Of a stretch of DNA of 64,000 nt, positions 17,331 through 26,604 are shown in pieces. The stretch's first letter is position 1; every line of letters starts with the position of its first letter. Under the pieces are notes generated by a model that ran no database searches, was not told where the DNA came from, and saw nothing but the letters and a program-made list of their open reading frames with translations. Source of the stretch: Bacillus tuaregi (lineage in GTDB: Bacteria > Bacillota > Bacilli > Bacillales > Cytobacillaceae); NCBI RefSeq assembly GCF_900104575.1, contig NZ_LT629731.1, forward strand, positions 2,551,804 through 2,615,803. The letters are read 5' to 3'. The translations under genes were made by a program, and so were the position numbers.

Positions 17331-19223
17331 TTATATTGATGTCATTTTTATATCTAACTCACCTAAAATAATTAATGCCTGTATCGCAATAAGCAGTTGA
17401 CAGCTGACAAGTGGACTGCGGATGTCCTCTTGCAGAAGTTCTTCAATTTTCCCTACTCGATAGCGCAAACCACTAATTGATAATGCTAGATTATCAGCGG
17501 TTTTTTCTAAGTTGCCCCCATTGATTAAAAATAAGTAAAGGGTTCTAATCAATTCAACATTTTTTTGACAGTCCATCTCGATATTTCCTAGTAAGGCAAG
17601 GGCCATTTCTTTAACATTTTTTGTGTTATTTTCATTAATCAACGTTCCAACCATTCCAAGATTATCATAAAAGATTATTTGATCGTCTTTTGATATCAAA
17701 CGATATGCACCAAGTGCTTCATTATATGCCGCGGGCGCTAATTGAACGGTGTTTGTTTTTTTACTGATTCCCATATAAAAATGAGAGCCTGGGAACCTTG
17801 AGTGTAGGAATTCAAGTAGCTCATGAAAAAAAGAAGAACTTGCTTTTTTACTCTCGAAATAATCAATGACAAATAAAGTAATAGAGTGATTGGTTTGATC
17901 CAGTAAGATGTCGTGCCCTTGTTTCGTGCAATAATGCGATATGGAGGACATAACTTCTCGACAGAAGCCCTGTTCATTTTGAAAAGCCTGATCATTAAAG
18001 GCATAACCAATAATCCCTAAATAGAATGGCCTTGTTAAATCAAAATGAAATAACCCTGCTTTTGAGACCAGTTCATCCTCTAACGTATACTGAGCGCTCA
18101 AAATTTCTTTTAATAGATAGCTTTTCATCTGTTCCAAGGAGGCTAATTTTGTTTTCTCAAAAAGGAAGCAAAGCGAACAAATAGAAGTAACCTTCTCGAT
18201 AATTAGCTTAGCTAGCTCCTGTAACTCGTATTGCTGTTCTTTCATCATAAAAGAACAATATCCCATTCTTTTTTCTTGTAAATAAATCGGATGTGTCAGC
18301 ATTTTAAAATGTTCCTGCTGGTCATTCATCGGTTGGAAGGTTTGCAAAACAGAATTTTTCGACATATTTTTGTTGATATATTGAAATAAACCATTAGGAG
18401 TAAACTTTTGCGATAATTTATTGAAACCGGCAAATGTCATCGGATGCCCATGGACATTATGAATAATCACTGGTATTTTAGTTAATCGAAACACAGCTTC
18501 GATAATGGTTTCCAAGCTACTTCCTTTGACTACTTCCTCCGTTAATTGCTTATGAATGGTCAGCACAAGCGTCAATTGATCACGCTCCTGCAATAATTTT
18601 TCATAGGTTAGCTCTAATTCTTTTAAAATGGGTGTTTCTTCTAAATAATAGAGCTCCTCTTGAATTTCATCTCCCCAAAGGGAACAACTTTTACCAATTG
18701 CGATACATTCACTTGCACCAGCAGCTCTGCAGCATATTTCCTTAAAAATCACCATTTCGCCAAAAATTTCTGATACAAATCCGCTCGCGTAGCCTGAAAG
18801 TGTGTAGCAGACTGGTGAAGTACTAGCTCCAATATGCCGCAAATGTTCATCGGCCTCGAAGGAATGCTCCCAAACACTGTCCATTTGTAACGTCTTGACA
18901 TTTGTTTCATTACTTATTTCCAATTTTAAGGTTCTAGATTCAACATAGCCCTTCATTGAGTGCATGACCGGACCATATTCAATTAATTCTTGTATGGTGT
19001 CATATTGCTCTTTTTCTTTACATTCCTTTGCATCCCGGATTCCCATATTCCAACCATAGCGGAATAAAAAACCCTTTGTCCGTTCAAGTCCTATATTACG
19101 AATCAAATCTTTTCTAAAGGATCCAAATGCATATGTATCAACAATAATGGATCGATTTTGAATATGGAGACTTCGTTCTCTGTTAGAATGATTTTGATCA
19201 ATAAAATGTATTGTTGTATGCAT
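17331..19223 (-). CDS. Aromatic-sensing regulator: XylR_N-like and V4R domains with a PucR-type C-terminal HTH
   Basis: The product is 630 aa. The N-terminal 110 residues (GSFRKDLIRNIGLERTKGFL, RYGWNMGIRDA) match the XylR/DmpR aromatic-sensing domain. Residues about 130-200 look like a V4R domain with a Cys cluster (EICCRAAGASECIAIGKSC). A long middle region follows. The C-terminus (GGNLEKTADNLALSISGLRYRVGKIEELL) is a PucR-type helix-turn-helix. No sigma-54 AAA+ domain is present, so the NtrC-type output of XylR is replaced by a PucR-type one. The likely job is control of aromatic degradation genes such as those at 22.9-26.3 kb, but the thi operon lies between. Start: ATG with GAGGGGAATGG upstream. 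Confidence 0.8.
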   Translation of the reverse strand: MHTTIHFIDQNHSNRERSLHIQNRSIIVDTYAFGSFRKDLIRNIGLERTKGFLFRYGWNMGIRDAKECKEKEQYDTIQELIEYGPVMHSMKGYVESRTLKLEISNETNVKTLQMDSVWEHSFEADEHLRHIGASTSPVCYTLSGYASGFVSEIFGEMVIFKEICCRAAGASECIAIGKSCSLWGDEIQEELYYLEETPILKELELTYEKLLQERDQLTLVLTIHKQLTEEVVKGSSLETIIEAVFRLTKIPVIIHNVHGHPMTFAGFNKLSQKFTPNGLFQYINKNMSKNSVLQTFQPMNDQQEHFKMLTHPIYLQEKRMGYCSFMMKEQQYELQELAKLIIEKVTSICSLCFLFEKTKLASLEQMKSYLLKEILSAQYTLEDELVSKAGLFHFDLTRPFYLGIIGYAFNDQAFQNEQGFCREVMSSISHYCTKQGHDILLDQTNHSITLFVIDYFESKKASSSFFHELLEFLHSRFPGSHFYMGISKKTNTVQLAPAAYNEALGAYRLISKDDQIIFYDNLGMVGTLINENNTKNVKEMALALLGNIEMDCQKNVELIRTLYLFLINGGNLEKTADNLALSISGLRYRVGKIEELLQEDIRSPLVSCQLLIAIQALIILGELDIKMTSI

Positions 19224-19514
19224 TCCATTCCCCTCTTTCTAACAAATCCATTCGAGCTGTAGAACAATTAACTTTCTACTTTCTTCAGAGTAAGTAAATG
19301 ATAGACTATTAATATTTATTCTAACAAGATTAATTCACCTCCTTTTATATATTTAAAATAATGGAACTTTTTCTTTATTTGTAAACATTCTGTGTCCATT
19401 ATCAAACTATTAAGACCACGAAACGAAAAAACCTATTCAGAAAATCCTTCGTATGTTGTTATGAAAACTAAACATACGCGAACATCTGAATAGGCATTCA
19501 CTTTTTTCTTTTTT
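19224..19514. other. Intergenic region between the thi operon end and the regulator start
   Basis: This AT-rich stretch contains the thiE terminator (19426-19494) and the promoter region of the 17331-19223 regulator. No ORF with a ribosome binding site is seen. Confidence 0.5.
19426..19494 (-). terminator. Terminator of the thiM-thiD-thiE operon
   Basis: This is a long two-part stem. The outer pairing is CCTATTCAGA with TCTGAATAGG, the inner CGTATGTT with AACATACG. A T run follows on the minus strand. Confidence 0.75.
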
Positions 19515-20174
19515 TTAGCTTATCTCAAGACTCCATTTTAATTTTTCTGCGGCCGATTTAGGACAGCTTTGAAGACTAATAGCACTAATAACCGATACGC
19601 CATCAGCTCCAGCTCTTATGACCTCCCCGGCGTTATTGGCTGTAATTCCACCAATTCCGACAATAGGGATTGTATATCCCGCCTCTCGTAATTCACGAAT
19701 AATCTTTACACCTTGAACCGCTTTAGCATCGTCCTTCGAGTTTGTTGGGTAAATCGGACCAACACCAAAATAGTCTGCACCTTCTTGTAGAGCCAAATTC
19801 GCCTCGACAATATTATGGACAGACACACCAAGAATTTTATCGCCAATTTTTTCCCGGACAAGCTGCACAGGTTCATCCTCTTGTCCAATATGGACACCGT
19901 CCGCATGAATGGCCATAGCCAATTCAATATCATCATTCACAATAAAAGGAACCCCTGCCTTATGACAAATAAACTGTAGCTCTTCTGCCAAAGCATACTT
20001 TTGTGCTCCCACTAATGCTCCTGTTCCTTTTTCACGGAATTGGAAGCAAGAAACACCACCCTGTATCGCTTCCTCTAACACAACACTTGCCCTTCTCCTT
20101 GTATTTCCAGAGCCCATAATAAAATATAAGGATAACGCCTTTCTAAGACTATCTTGGTCTAGTATTTTCAACAT
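19515..20174 (-). CDS. thiE: Thiamine-phosphate synthase
   Basis: The enzyme joins HMP-pyrophosphate and thiazole phosphate to form thiamine phosphate. The 219-aa TIM-barrel has FQFREKGTGA, FIVNDDIELAMAIHADGVHIGQED, VGPIYPTNSKDD and VGIGGITANNAGEV. It is the last gene of thiM-thiD-thiE and overlaps the end of thiD by 7 nt. Expression is set by the TPP riboswitch upstream of thiM. Confidence 0.96.
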   Translation of the reverse strand: MLKILDQDSLRKALSLYFIMGSGNTRRRASVVLEEAIQGGVSCFQFREKGTGALVGAQKYALAEELQFICHKAGVPFIVNDDIELAMAIHADGVHIGQEDEPVQLVREKIGDKILGVSVHNIVEANLALQEGADYFGVGPIYPTNSKDDAKAVQGVKIIRELREAGYTIPIVGIGGITANNAGEVIRAGADGVSVISAISLQSCPKSAAEKLKWSLEIS

Positions 20175-20974
20175 GATATCCCTGCTTTTTGTTTAAATGC
20201 CCAATGGTTAGTTGGACCATGACCGGTACCAAGCTCTAAATTCTCTTCAATCGCTGCCGTAATAAAGCTTTTGGCAAGCGAAACGGCATCATATACAGAT
20301 AACCCCTTGGCAAGACAAGCCGTAATCGCTGCGGAGAAGGTACAGCCTGTTCCATGCGTATTTTTCGTCTGAATTCGTTGACTTGTAAATGTATATGAAT
20401 GATGACCATCAAATAATAAATCAACCGCTTCATTCACATCGCTATCATGTCCACCCTTAATTATGACATGCTTCACTCCAAAATCGATTAATTTTTTTGC
20501 TGCCGCTAGCTTATCTGCCTCTGTTTGGATAATAATACCAGTCAATTCCTCTGCTTCTGGAATATTCGGTGTAACGATATATGCCTGAGGAAGTAAGTAT
20601 TCTTTCACCGCCGTAATAGCCTCCTGCTGAAGCAAAGTTGCTCCGCCTTTTGCAATCATGACAGGGTCTACAACCACTTTCTCCCAGCCATATTGCTGAA
20701 TCTTTTCTGCAACTGTTTGAATGATTTCGCTTGAAAACAGCATCCCCGTCTTCAATGCGTCAACACCAAGATCCACAGCTACTGAGTCAATTTGTGAGGC
20801 AATCATTTCCTTCGATATTGCTTGAACTCCCTGTACACCTAATGTATTCTGAGCTGTAACCGCTGTAATAGCGGTCATCCCAAAAACATTCAATTCCTGA
20901 AAGGTTTTTAAATCTGCTTGAACTCCTGCACCGCCTCCAGAATCAGAGCCTGCAATCGTTAGCGCTTTATACAT
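20168..20974 (-). CDS. thiD: Hydroxymethylpyrimidine/phosphomethylpyrimidine kinase
   Basis: The enzyme phosphorylates HMP twice to HMP-PP. The 268-aa ribokinase-fold protein shows TIAGSDSGGGAGVQADLKTF at the N-terminus, DPVMIAKGG, and the anion-hole/catalytic motif KNTHGTGCTFSAAITA. AAGGAGGAGAT precedes the ATG. It lies 15 bp after thiM and overlaps thiE by 7 nt. Confidence 0.96.
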   Translation of the reverse strand: MYKALTIAGSDSGGGAGVQADLKTFQELNVFGMTAITAVTAQNTLGVQGVQAISKEMIASQIDSVAVDLGVDALKTGMLFSSEIIQTVAEKIQQYGWEKVVVDPVMIAKGGATLLQQEAITAVKEYLLPQAYIVTPNIPEAEELTGIIIQTEADKLAAAKKLIDFGVKHVIIKGGHDSDVNEAVDLLFDGHHSYTFTSQRIQTKNTHGTGCTFSAAITACLAKGLSVYDAVSLAKSFITAAIEENLELGTGHGPTNHWAFKQKAGISC

Positions 20975-20989
20975 AGGATAATCTCCTCC

Positions 20990-21796
20990 TTATAATCTAG
21001 TAAATGACCCATATAAATCAATTTCTGACGAAGATACAAGTGAAAGCTGATTGAGAAATTCAGTTTGAAAGCTACCTTGTCCCTGTCCTTCTGTTTTGTT
21101 AGCGGCTATTTCAGCAGCCACTCCATAGAAAACAAGTGCTGCAGTTGCTGCATTCAAATAATTCTTTTCTACAGCGGCAAAGGCCCCAATCACAGCTGTT
21201 AGCAAACAGCCCGTACCTGTAACATTGGTTAATAGTGGATGACCATTATAAACAACATTTGTTACGGTACCATCGCTTATTATATCTTCCTTTCCTGTCA
21301 CAACTACTACTGCATGAAGGCTTTTAGCGGCATCTCGAGCAAGGCTATAAACATCACCTTTCACCATTCCCGCGTCAACACCCTTTACTTCCCATTTCTC
21401 TCCAATAAGATTTGCAATTTCAGCACTATTACCGCGAATAACGGAAAATTGCACTTCCTTTAATAGCATTTGAGCAGATTGAGTTCGGAAGAACGTCGCA
21501 CCAACACCAACAGGATCTAAAATGACCGGAATATTACTCTCATTTGCTGCTTTCCCAGCAGCAATCATAGCTTCTACCGTATCACGATTCAACGTACCCA
21601 TATTGATGACGACAGCTGCAGAAGCTTTTGCCATTTCAGCTGCTTCTTCCACAGCATCGGCCATAACCGGCGATGCCCCAAGAGCTAGCAGCCCATTAGC
21701 AGAGAAATTAGCCACTACTATATTTGTAATATTATGTATGAGTGGATTCATTTCTTTTATTCTTTTTAACAGTCCATGTACCATAGTTTTTCTCAT
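20990..21796 (-). CDS. thiM: Hydroxyethylthiazole kinase
   Basis: This is the salvage enzyme that phosphorylates hydroxyethylthiazole. Motifs are [31 protein letters not shown], the catalytic [18 protein letters not shown] and a [13 protein letters not shown] region. I use the ATG at 21794-21796 after AAGGAGGAATGGGAA, giving 268 aa; an ATG seven codons earlier overlaps that site. It is the first gene of the riboswitch-controlled operon. The organism can therefore salvage thiamine precursors, while de novo genes (thiC, thiG) are not in this window. Confidence 0.95.
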   Translation of the reverse strand: MRKTMVHGLLKRIKEMNPLIHNITNIVVANFSANGLLALGASPVMADAVEEAAEMAKASAAVVINMGTLNRDTVEAMIAAGKAANESNIPVILDPVGVGATFFRTQSAQMLLKEVQFSVIRGNSAEIANLIGEKWEVKGVDAGMVKGDVYSLARDAAKSLHAVVVVTGKEDIISDGTVTNVVYNGHPLLTNVTGTGCLLTAVIGAFAAVEKNYLNAATAALVFYGVAAEIAANKTEGQGQGSFQTEFLNQLSLVSSSEIDLYGSFTRL

Positions 21797-21830
21797 TTCC
21801 CATTCCTCCTTAAACATCCTTTTTTACGTA

Positions 21831-21860
21831 AAAAAAGCCAGACCCATTATTGGACCTGAC
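21831..21860 (-). terminator. Riboswitch-controlled terminator before thiM
   Basis: On the minus strand, GTCAGGTCC pairs with GGGTCTGGC (9 bp including GU pairs; 6-nt loop), followed by seven T. It lies between the TPP aptamer and the thiM ribosome binding site, so it is the expression platform. Confidence 0.85.
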
Positions 21861-21893
21861 TTGTTGTAGCCGAGAAAGAAAGTGATTGACTCC

Positions 21894-21987
21894 CTACTTT
21901 CCTACGCCGGTATAATCCGGATCAGGTCCAAAGGGTTGAAAAACAGCCGTCTTTCTCTCAGCCCAAAAAGATGGGCACCCCCAGTAG
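21894..21987 (-). promoter_or_regulatory. TPP riboswitch (THI element)
   Basis: On the minus strand the aptamer reads CTACTGGGGGTGCCC, GGCTGAGA, ACCCTTTGGACCTGATC, CGGATTATACCGGCGTAGG and closes with GTAG. These are the conserved THI-box blocks in order. TPP binding should favour the terminator at 21831-21860 and turn off thiM-thiD-thiE. Confidence 0.95.
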
Positions 21988-22070
21988 ATGTTCTAATATT
22001 CTTATTAATCATAATGCTATACTGAGAAAATGTAAAGAAGGAAATTAGAAAGTAGTATAAACATTAATGC

Positions 22071-22694
22071 TCAACTACCTTCTTCAATTTCCTCGACCAA
22101 ATGAAACAGCAGCTCATAGATCGCATGATAGGCTTCCCGTATCGTCCATTTCTCTTTGTACTCCATTAGATTATTTAATGAAAAATTCAAATCCCAAAGT
22201 CCGTCATTTGCACTAAACATTAAATCAAACGTTGCATCTTCCTGCTGAAGATTGGTAGTTAAAAAGGCTTTGATCCTATTTTCTGCTTTTTTTGGTAGTT
22301 TTAAGCCCAGCATGACATCATAATGGTAAAAAACACTATCTGCTTCAAATGAAATCGCATCAACACCAATCACCTCAAACCATGGAGATTCCAAGTACAT
22401 AAATTCATCAAGCTTCTGCTTAAAATATCCAATAGGCTGATCTAAAAAAGCGGTCGATTCCTCAGCTAATAATTCTTCCGTTTCTTTATTGCTTCTTTCA
22501 ATATATACTTGTTGAAACCTAGAAGCTGGATCTTTTTCAATAAGGATTACAGACGAGTCCTCCGGCAGCAATCTATGCCGCTCAATGTAATCCTTCTCTT
22601 CCTTATACAATTCAACAGAGTATTTTTCACCTTCTGCTGACTGTTTTTCAGCTAATAATCTCTCAACGTATAACATTATTTGTTTTCGTAGCAT
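22071..22694 (-). CDS. Uncharacterised acidic protein of about 207 aa
   Basis: I do not recognise the family. The product is soluble and acidic (IEKDPASRFQQVYIERSNKETEELLAEE; C-terminal LVEEIEEGS), with no signal peptide or membrane segment. The ATG at 22692-22694 has AAAGG 9 nt upstream; the ATG three codons earlier is too close. It is transcribed alone, between the THI element and the terminator of the meta-cleavage operon. Coding quality (clean ORF, usable ribosome binding site) supports a real gene. Confidence 0.7.
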   Translation of the reverse strand: MLRKQIMLYVERLLAEKQSAEGEKYSVELYKEEKDYIERHRLLPEDSSVILIEKDPASRFQQVYIERSNKETEELLAEESTAFLDQPIGYFKQKLDEFMYLESPWFEVIGVDAISFEADSVFYHYDVMLGLKLPKKAENRIKAFLTTNLQQEDATFDLMFSANDGLWDLNFSLNNLMEYKEKWTIREAYHAIYELLFHLVEEIEEGS

Positions 22695-22835
22695 GTTACC
22701 CATCCTTTATGTAGTATTCATTCATAATCATCCAAGGTATGTATATGGTTGTATCGCTAATAATATTGAAGGTTTTGCAGAGAAATTGCAAATATTTTCA
22801 TGGGAATTGCTTCAAACTATAAGATGGGTAACGCA

Positions 22836-22870
22836 AAAAATCGAACTGATGTCAGATCAGTTCGATTTTT
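22836..22870 (-). terminator. Terminator of the meta-cleavage operon
   Basis: AAAAATCGAACTGAT pairs with GATCAGTTCGATTTTT, with T runs in both directions. It lies directly after the tautomerase stop on the minus strand. Confidence 0.85.
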
Positions 22871-22883
22871 ATAATATGAGAAA

Positions 22884-23075
22884 TTATCTTCCAAGGTCTT
22901 TGGCAGGTACTCCACCAATTCCCCAATGTGTCTTAGGCATTTCCGTAACTAATACACGAACAGTTTGTTTCGGAGCTCCAAGAGTTTCTGATACAGTGTC
23001 TGTCACATTGCTGATTAATTCTGTAATTTTTTCAGGTGGTCGACCTTCCATAATGTTAATTTGAATGAATGGCAT
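22884..23075 (-). CDS. 4-Oxalocrotonate tautomerase
   Basis: The 63-aa enzyme begins MPFIQINIMEGR, leaving the catalytic N-terminal Pro after Met removal. An Arg-rich segment follows (QTVRVLVTEMPKTHWGIGGVPA). 4-OT isomerises 2-hydroxymuconate to 2-oxo-3-hexenedioate. It is the last gene of the four-gene operon, 30 bp after the decarboxylase, with GAGGGG before the ATG. Length and motifs match the XylH/DmpI group. Confidence 0.9.
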   Translation of the reverse strand: MPFIQINIMEGRPPEKITELISNVTDTVSETLGAPKQTVRVLVTEMPKTHWGIGGVPAKDLGR

Positions 23076-23105
23076 AGCAATACCCCTCTCATGATTAGGA
23101 TTAAA

Positions 23106-23891
23106 TTATTCACCGACTGTGAAAGTAACTTCACCAAGACCGTCAAATTTGCCTGATACAAAATCCCCAACGTTTAACAGTACAGCGCTTGTTAGCGCAC
23201 CAGAAAGAATTAAATCGCCCTTCTTAATCTTTTGTCCTTTTCTTGCTAGCATATTAGCAAGAACGGCAATGGCATTAGCAGGATGTCCTAATACAGCAGC
23301 ACCTGCTCCTAATTCTTTAATTTGTCCATTGATAGATAATGTAGAGCCTACTAAATCAAGGTCAAGCTCACTAGGCTTCTTCAATGTATTACCAAATACC
23401 ACTCTAGATGTAGATGCATTATCTGCAATAACATCTGTCAATGTGAAATTAAAGTTTTCATAACGGCTATCAATGATTTCAAGCGCAGGTAAAACATATT
23501 CTGTTTTCGCTAATACTTGTGCACCGGTAATTCCAGGTCCTTCAATATCTTCGCCGATTAGGAATGCAATTTCCGCTTCAACCTTTGGATGGATTTGGAA
23601 TGGGACAACTCCGCCATTATCAACTAGCATATAATCAAAAACATAGCCATAAATAGGCTCAGATACACCCATTTGGTCCCATTTTGCTTTACTTGTAAGT
23701 CCCATTTTAGGTCCAACAATGCGGTGACCTTGATCTAATTTGGTTTGAACAAGTAATTCTTGTGCTTGGTATGCTTCTTCAACAGTTAAATCCGGTTTAA
23801 TGGTTGAAGTTACTTTTACCACTTCACGCTTTTCTACCTCTGCAGATACTAAATAATCGGTAATTTTCTTAATGATTTCATTTGCCATCAT
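23106..23891 (-). CDS. 4-Oxalocrotonate decarboxylase (DmpH/XylI type)
   Basis: The 261-aa member of the hydratase/decarboxylase family decarboxylates 2-oxo-3-hexenedioate to 2-oxopent-4-enoate. The segments GPKMGLTSKAKWDQMGVSEPIYGY, HPKVEAEIAFLIGEDIEGPG, ALEIIDSRYENFNFTLTD and GAGAAVLGHPANAIAVLAN follow the decarboxylase branch rather than the hydratase. GGAGG lies 6 nt before the first of two adjacent ATGs. Its partner hydratase is encoded just upstream, and the two enzymes usually form a complex. Confidence 0.85.
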   Translation of the reverse strand: MMANEIIKKITDYLVSAEVEKREVVKVTSTIKPDLTVEEAYQAQELLVQTKLDQGHRIVGPKMGLTSKAKWDQMGVSEPIYGYVFDYMLVDNGGVVPFQIHPKVEAEIAFLIGEDIEGPGITGAQVLAKTEYVLPALEIIDSRYENFNFTLTDVIADNASTSRVVFGNTLKKPSELDLDLVGSTLSINGQIKELGAGAAVLGHPANAIAVLANMLARKGQKIKKGDLILSGALTSAVLLNVGDFVSGKFDGLGEVTFTVGE

Positions 23892-23928
23892 CTATTTCCT
23901 CCTTGTAAAATCATTTATCTCGAACGAA

Positions 23929-24717
23929 TTATTTGAAATTAACGCTAACCTGTCCTAAATGGGCAAATCTTGCTGTGAATGAATCTCCAGCATTGGCTAC
24001 GACCATACCTGAAAGAGCTCCGGAAAGAATGACTTCACCAGCTTTCAAAGAAATATCATAATCGGCTAGACGATTAGCTAACCAGGCTACACATGTAATA
24101 GGACTGCCGAGTGCCGCTGCACCGACACCTGTATTAATCATTTCACCATTTTGATATAAAACCATGCCAAGCAATTCAATATCAATATCCTCTAACTTTG
24201 TAGGTTTTCCACCTAATACATATAGTCCTGAAGATGCATTATCTGCTACAGTGTCTGGCAGCTTGATTTTCCAATCCTGTACACGACTGTCAACGATTTC
24301 AATAGCCGGCAACACATAATCTGTTGCTTGAATAACATCAACTGCTGTCACATTAGGACCCTTTAAATCTTTTTTCAAAACAAAGGCAATTTCACCTTCT
24401 ATTTTTGGCTGAAGCATGTCTTTCATATCAACCGTTCCGCCGTTTTCCACTACCATGCTGTCTAACAGATGACCATAATCCGGTTCATCAACACCTAACA
24501 TTTTCTGAACCGCTACAGAAGTTAAACCGATTTTTTTACCGACAATTTTTTGTCCTTCACTTAATTTCTTTTTGATATTTTCTAATTGAATGTAGTAAGC
24601 CTCATCCACATTGATTTCCGGATCTACAGTAGTAAGTGGATCAGTTCCTACTTTAGTTGCTTCTGCCTGTGCAAGAGCCGCAGCAAATTTTTCAATTTTA
24701 CTTGTCATTTCATTCAT
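23929..24717 (-). CDS. 2-Oxopent-4-enoate hydratase (DmpE/XylJ type)
   Basis: The enzyme hydrates 2-oxopent-4-enoate to 4-hydroxy-2-oxovalerate. Motifs are KKIGLTSVAVQKMLGVDEPDYGHL, QPKIEGEIAFVLKKDLKGP, EIVDSRVQDWKIKLPDTVADNASS and GAAALGSPITCVAWLAN. The IVDSRVQDWKI signature points to the hydratase branch. I place the start at the ATG at 24715-24717 (MNEMTSKIEKF); the ATG at 24708 is almost equally good, and AGAGAGG lies upstream. A longer ORF to 24813 has no ribosome binding site and spans an intergenic hairpin. Confidence 0.85.
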   Translation of the reverse strand: MNEMTSKIEKFAAALAQAEATKVGTDPLTTVDPEINVDEAYYIQLENIKKKLSEGQKIVGKKIGLTSVAVQKMLGVDEPDYGHLLDSMVVENGGTVDMKDMLQPKIEGEIAFVLKKDLKGPNVTAVDVIQATDYVLPAIEIVDSRVQDWKIKLPDTVADNASSGLYVLGGKPTKLEDIDIELLGMVLYQNGEMINTGVGAAALGSPITCVAWLANRLADYDISLKAGEVILSGALSGMVVANAGDSFTARFAHLGQVSVNFK

Positions 24718-24785
24718 CCTCTCTCTTATGTAAATTTTAAAAATAACCTTATTAATGAAACGTCTGTGAAGATTATGAAAATATC

Positions 24786-24811
24786 GCACGGTCGTAACCA
24801 TATAACCGTGC
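24786..24811 (-). repeat. Intercistronic hairpin between the dehydrogenase and hydratase genes
   Basis: GCACGGT pairs with ACCGTGC across a 12-nt loop, with no T run on the minus strand. It could act in RNA processing or weak attenuation rather than full termination. Confidence 0.4.
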
Positions 24812-24836
24812 AATATGTCTTTAGTCAGTTATAGAA

Positions 24837-26324
24837 TTATAGTTTCACACAAATATTCGTTAATTCTGTATAGAACTCCCAGCTGTGTACACCGCCGACA
24901 CGGCCAAGCCCACTGTCTTTTGTACCACCGAATGGAGTTCTGAAGTCGCGAACGAACCAGCAGTTGATGTAGGATAATCCAGATTCGATTGATTGTGCAA
25001 CACGGTGTGCACGGCGGATATCGTTAGTCCAGATTGTGTTACTTAATCCGACACGGGAATCGTTGGCCATCGCAATGACTTCTTCTTCTGTATCAAATGG
25101 AATAATTGAAACAACTGGTCCAAAGATTTCTTCACGAGTACAACGAGCACCATATTCTAATCCCGTAATAATCGTTGGCTCAACGAAATATCCCTTATCT
25201 AAACCTTCAGGACGCTTACCGCCTGTCACGAAAGTAGCACCTTCTTCTTCCGCAATTTTGAAGTAGCTCATTACTTTATCATAATGTACTTTCGCAACCA
25301 ATGCCCCTTGGTCATACTCCATATCAAATGGGTTACCAACTTTTAATTGTCTTGTTCTTGCTGCTAATTTTTCAACGAATTCATCATAGATGGAACGTTC
25401 TACAAAGATATTTTCACCGCAGACACATACTTCCCCTTGATTGGTAAAGCTTGATCTAATCGTTGTTTCAACAACTTCATCAATATTTACATCAGAGAAA
25501 ATGATATTAGGGTTTTTACCGCCTAATTCGAAAGAAAGCTTTTTCAATGTTTTAGAAGCTTCTTCCATAATCTTAGCACCAGTAGACACTTGACCGATAA
25601 ATCCGATACCCGCAATATCAGGATGTTTGTTGATGGCACTACCAGCACCTTGTCCAAATCCATGAACTAAGTTTACAACTCCGTCTGGAACGCCGGCTTC
25701 TTTCAGGATTTCCATAAGCTTTGTTGCCGTCATTGGTGTTAATTCAGAAGGCTTAATGACTACTGTACATCCCGCTGCTAATGCTGGTGCTAGTTTCCAA
25801 GTTAATAAGAATAATGGAAGGTTCCATGGCTGGATTAATCCAACTACTCCGATTGGGCGGCGGAATCCGTAGTTAATCGCACCGTGTACTTCATCTTGAA
25901 ATGCTTCTGTTCCTACAGAAATCATATAATCAGCAAAGAAATGGAAGTTTGCTGCTGCACGCGGAGCATCAACGTGACGGGAGAATTTAAGATGCTTACC
26001 AGTATCTAATGACTCTAATTGGGCAATTTCTTCTTGCCTTGCCTCTAAGATATCTCCAACCTTACGGATAATCTTTGAGCGTTCCTGTGTGCTCATTTTT
26101 CCCCAAGGACCTTCTTCAAAAGCACGTTTAGCAGCTGCAACCGCTAAATCGATATCCGCTGCACTTCCCTCAGCAACTGTACCATATACTTCTTCTGTTA
26201 CAGGATTTACATTATTAAATGTTTTACCATCAACAGATGGAACGAATTTACCGTCAATAAAATGTAAACAATCAAACGCTTTTACGATTGGTTCAACAAT
26301 TGTATTTTTAGTGTCAACTGACAT
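24837..26324 (-). CDS. 2-Hydroxymuconate-6-semialdehyde dehydrogenase (or 2-aminomuconate semialdehyde dehydrogenase)
   Basis: This is an NAD-dependent aldehyde dehydrogenase of about 495 aa. Motifs are IQPWNLPLFLLTWKLAPALAAG, the catalytic Glu in FELGGKNP, the catalytic Cys in NQGEVCVCGENIF, and EEIFGPVVSI. The start at 26322-26324 (MSVDTKNT) has AAGGAGGATGC upstream; the longer ORF to 26405 crosses the promoter. It is the first gene of the operon with hydratase, decarboxylase and tautomerase, which makes a meta-cleavage semialdehyde the likely substrate. The aminomuconate branch is also possible because no ring-cleaving dioxygenase is present here. Confidence 0.85.
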   Translation of the reverse strand: MSVDTKNTIVEPIVKAFDCLHFIDGKFVPSVDGKTFNNVNPVTEEVYGTVAEGSAADIDLAVAAAKRAFEEGPWGKMSTQERSKIIRKVGDILEARQEEIAQLESLDTGKHLKFSRHVDAPRAAANFHFFADYMISVGTEAFQDEVHGAINYGFRRPIGVVGLIQPWNLPLFLLTWKLAPALAAGCTVVIKPSELTPMTATKLMEILKEAGVPDGVVNLVHGFGQGAGSAINKHPDIAGIGFIGQVSTGAKIMEEASKTLKKLSFELGGKNPNIIFSDVNIDEVVETTIRSSFTNQGEVCVCGENIFVERSIYDEFVEKLAARTRQLKVGNPFDMEYDQGALVAKVHYDKVMSYFKIAEEEGATFVTGGKRPEGLDKGYFVEPTIITGLEYGARCTREEIFGPVVSIIPFDTEEEVIAMANDSRVGLSNTIWTNDIRRAHRVAQSIESGLSYINCWFVRDFRTPFGGTKDSGLGRVGGVHSWEFYTELTNICVKL

Positions 26325-26402
26325 AATTAAGCATCCTCCTTGATTATAATTCATATTGGTTTGTTTTTCTAGAGTAATGATAACGCTACCGAGTTTCATA
26401 TA

Positions 26403-26453
26403 CAACTCACGAGTTGCTCTATATGCAACAAATTGAAAAATTGATCAATTTTT
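26403..26453. promoter_or_regulatory. Cluster of palindromes between the IclR regulator and the meta-cleavage operon
   Basis: Three palindromes lie together: CAACTCACGAGTTG (26403-26416), an overlapping GTTGC ... GCAAC (26413-26429), and AAAAATTGATCAATTTTT (26436-26453). They sit in the divergent promoter region and are good operator candidates for the IclR-type regulator. Confidence 0.5.
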
Positions 26454-26604
26454 TTGTATTTTCACTGCTTTTAAATGATTAACTAGGTAAAAAGAATGAA
26501 GGATTCTCAATTTCCACTCTTTTATTCCTGGGATTTTTTTGATATATTGTTTCATATATAGCAACCATGTTTTTTTATACGAAATGAATTGAGGAGGATT
26601 ACTC

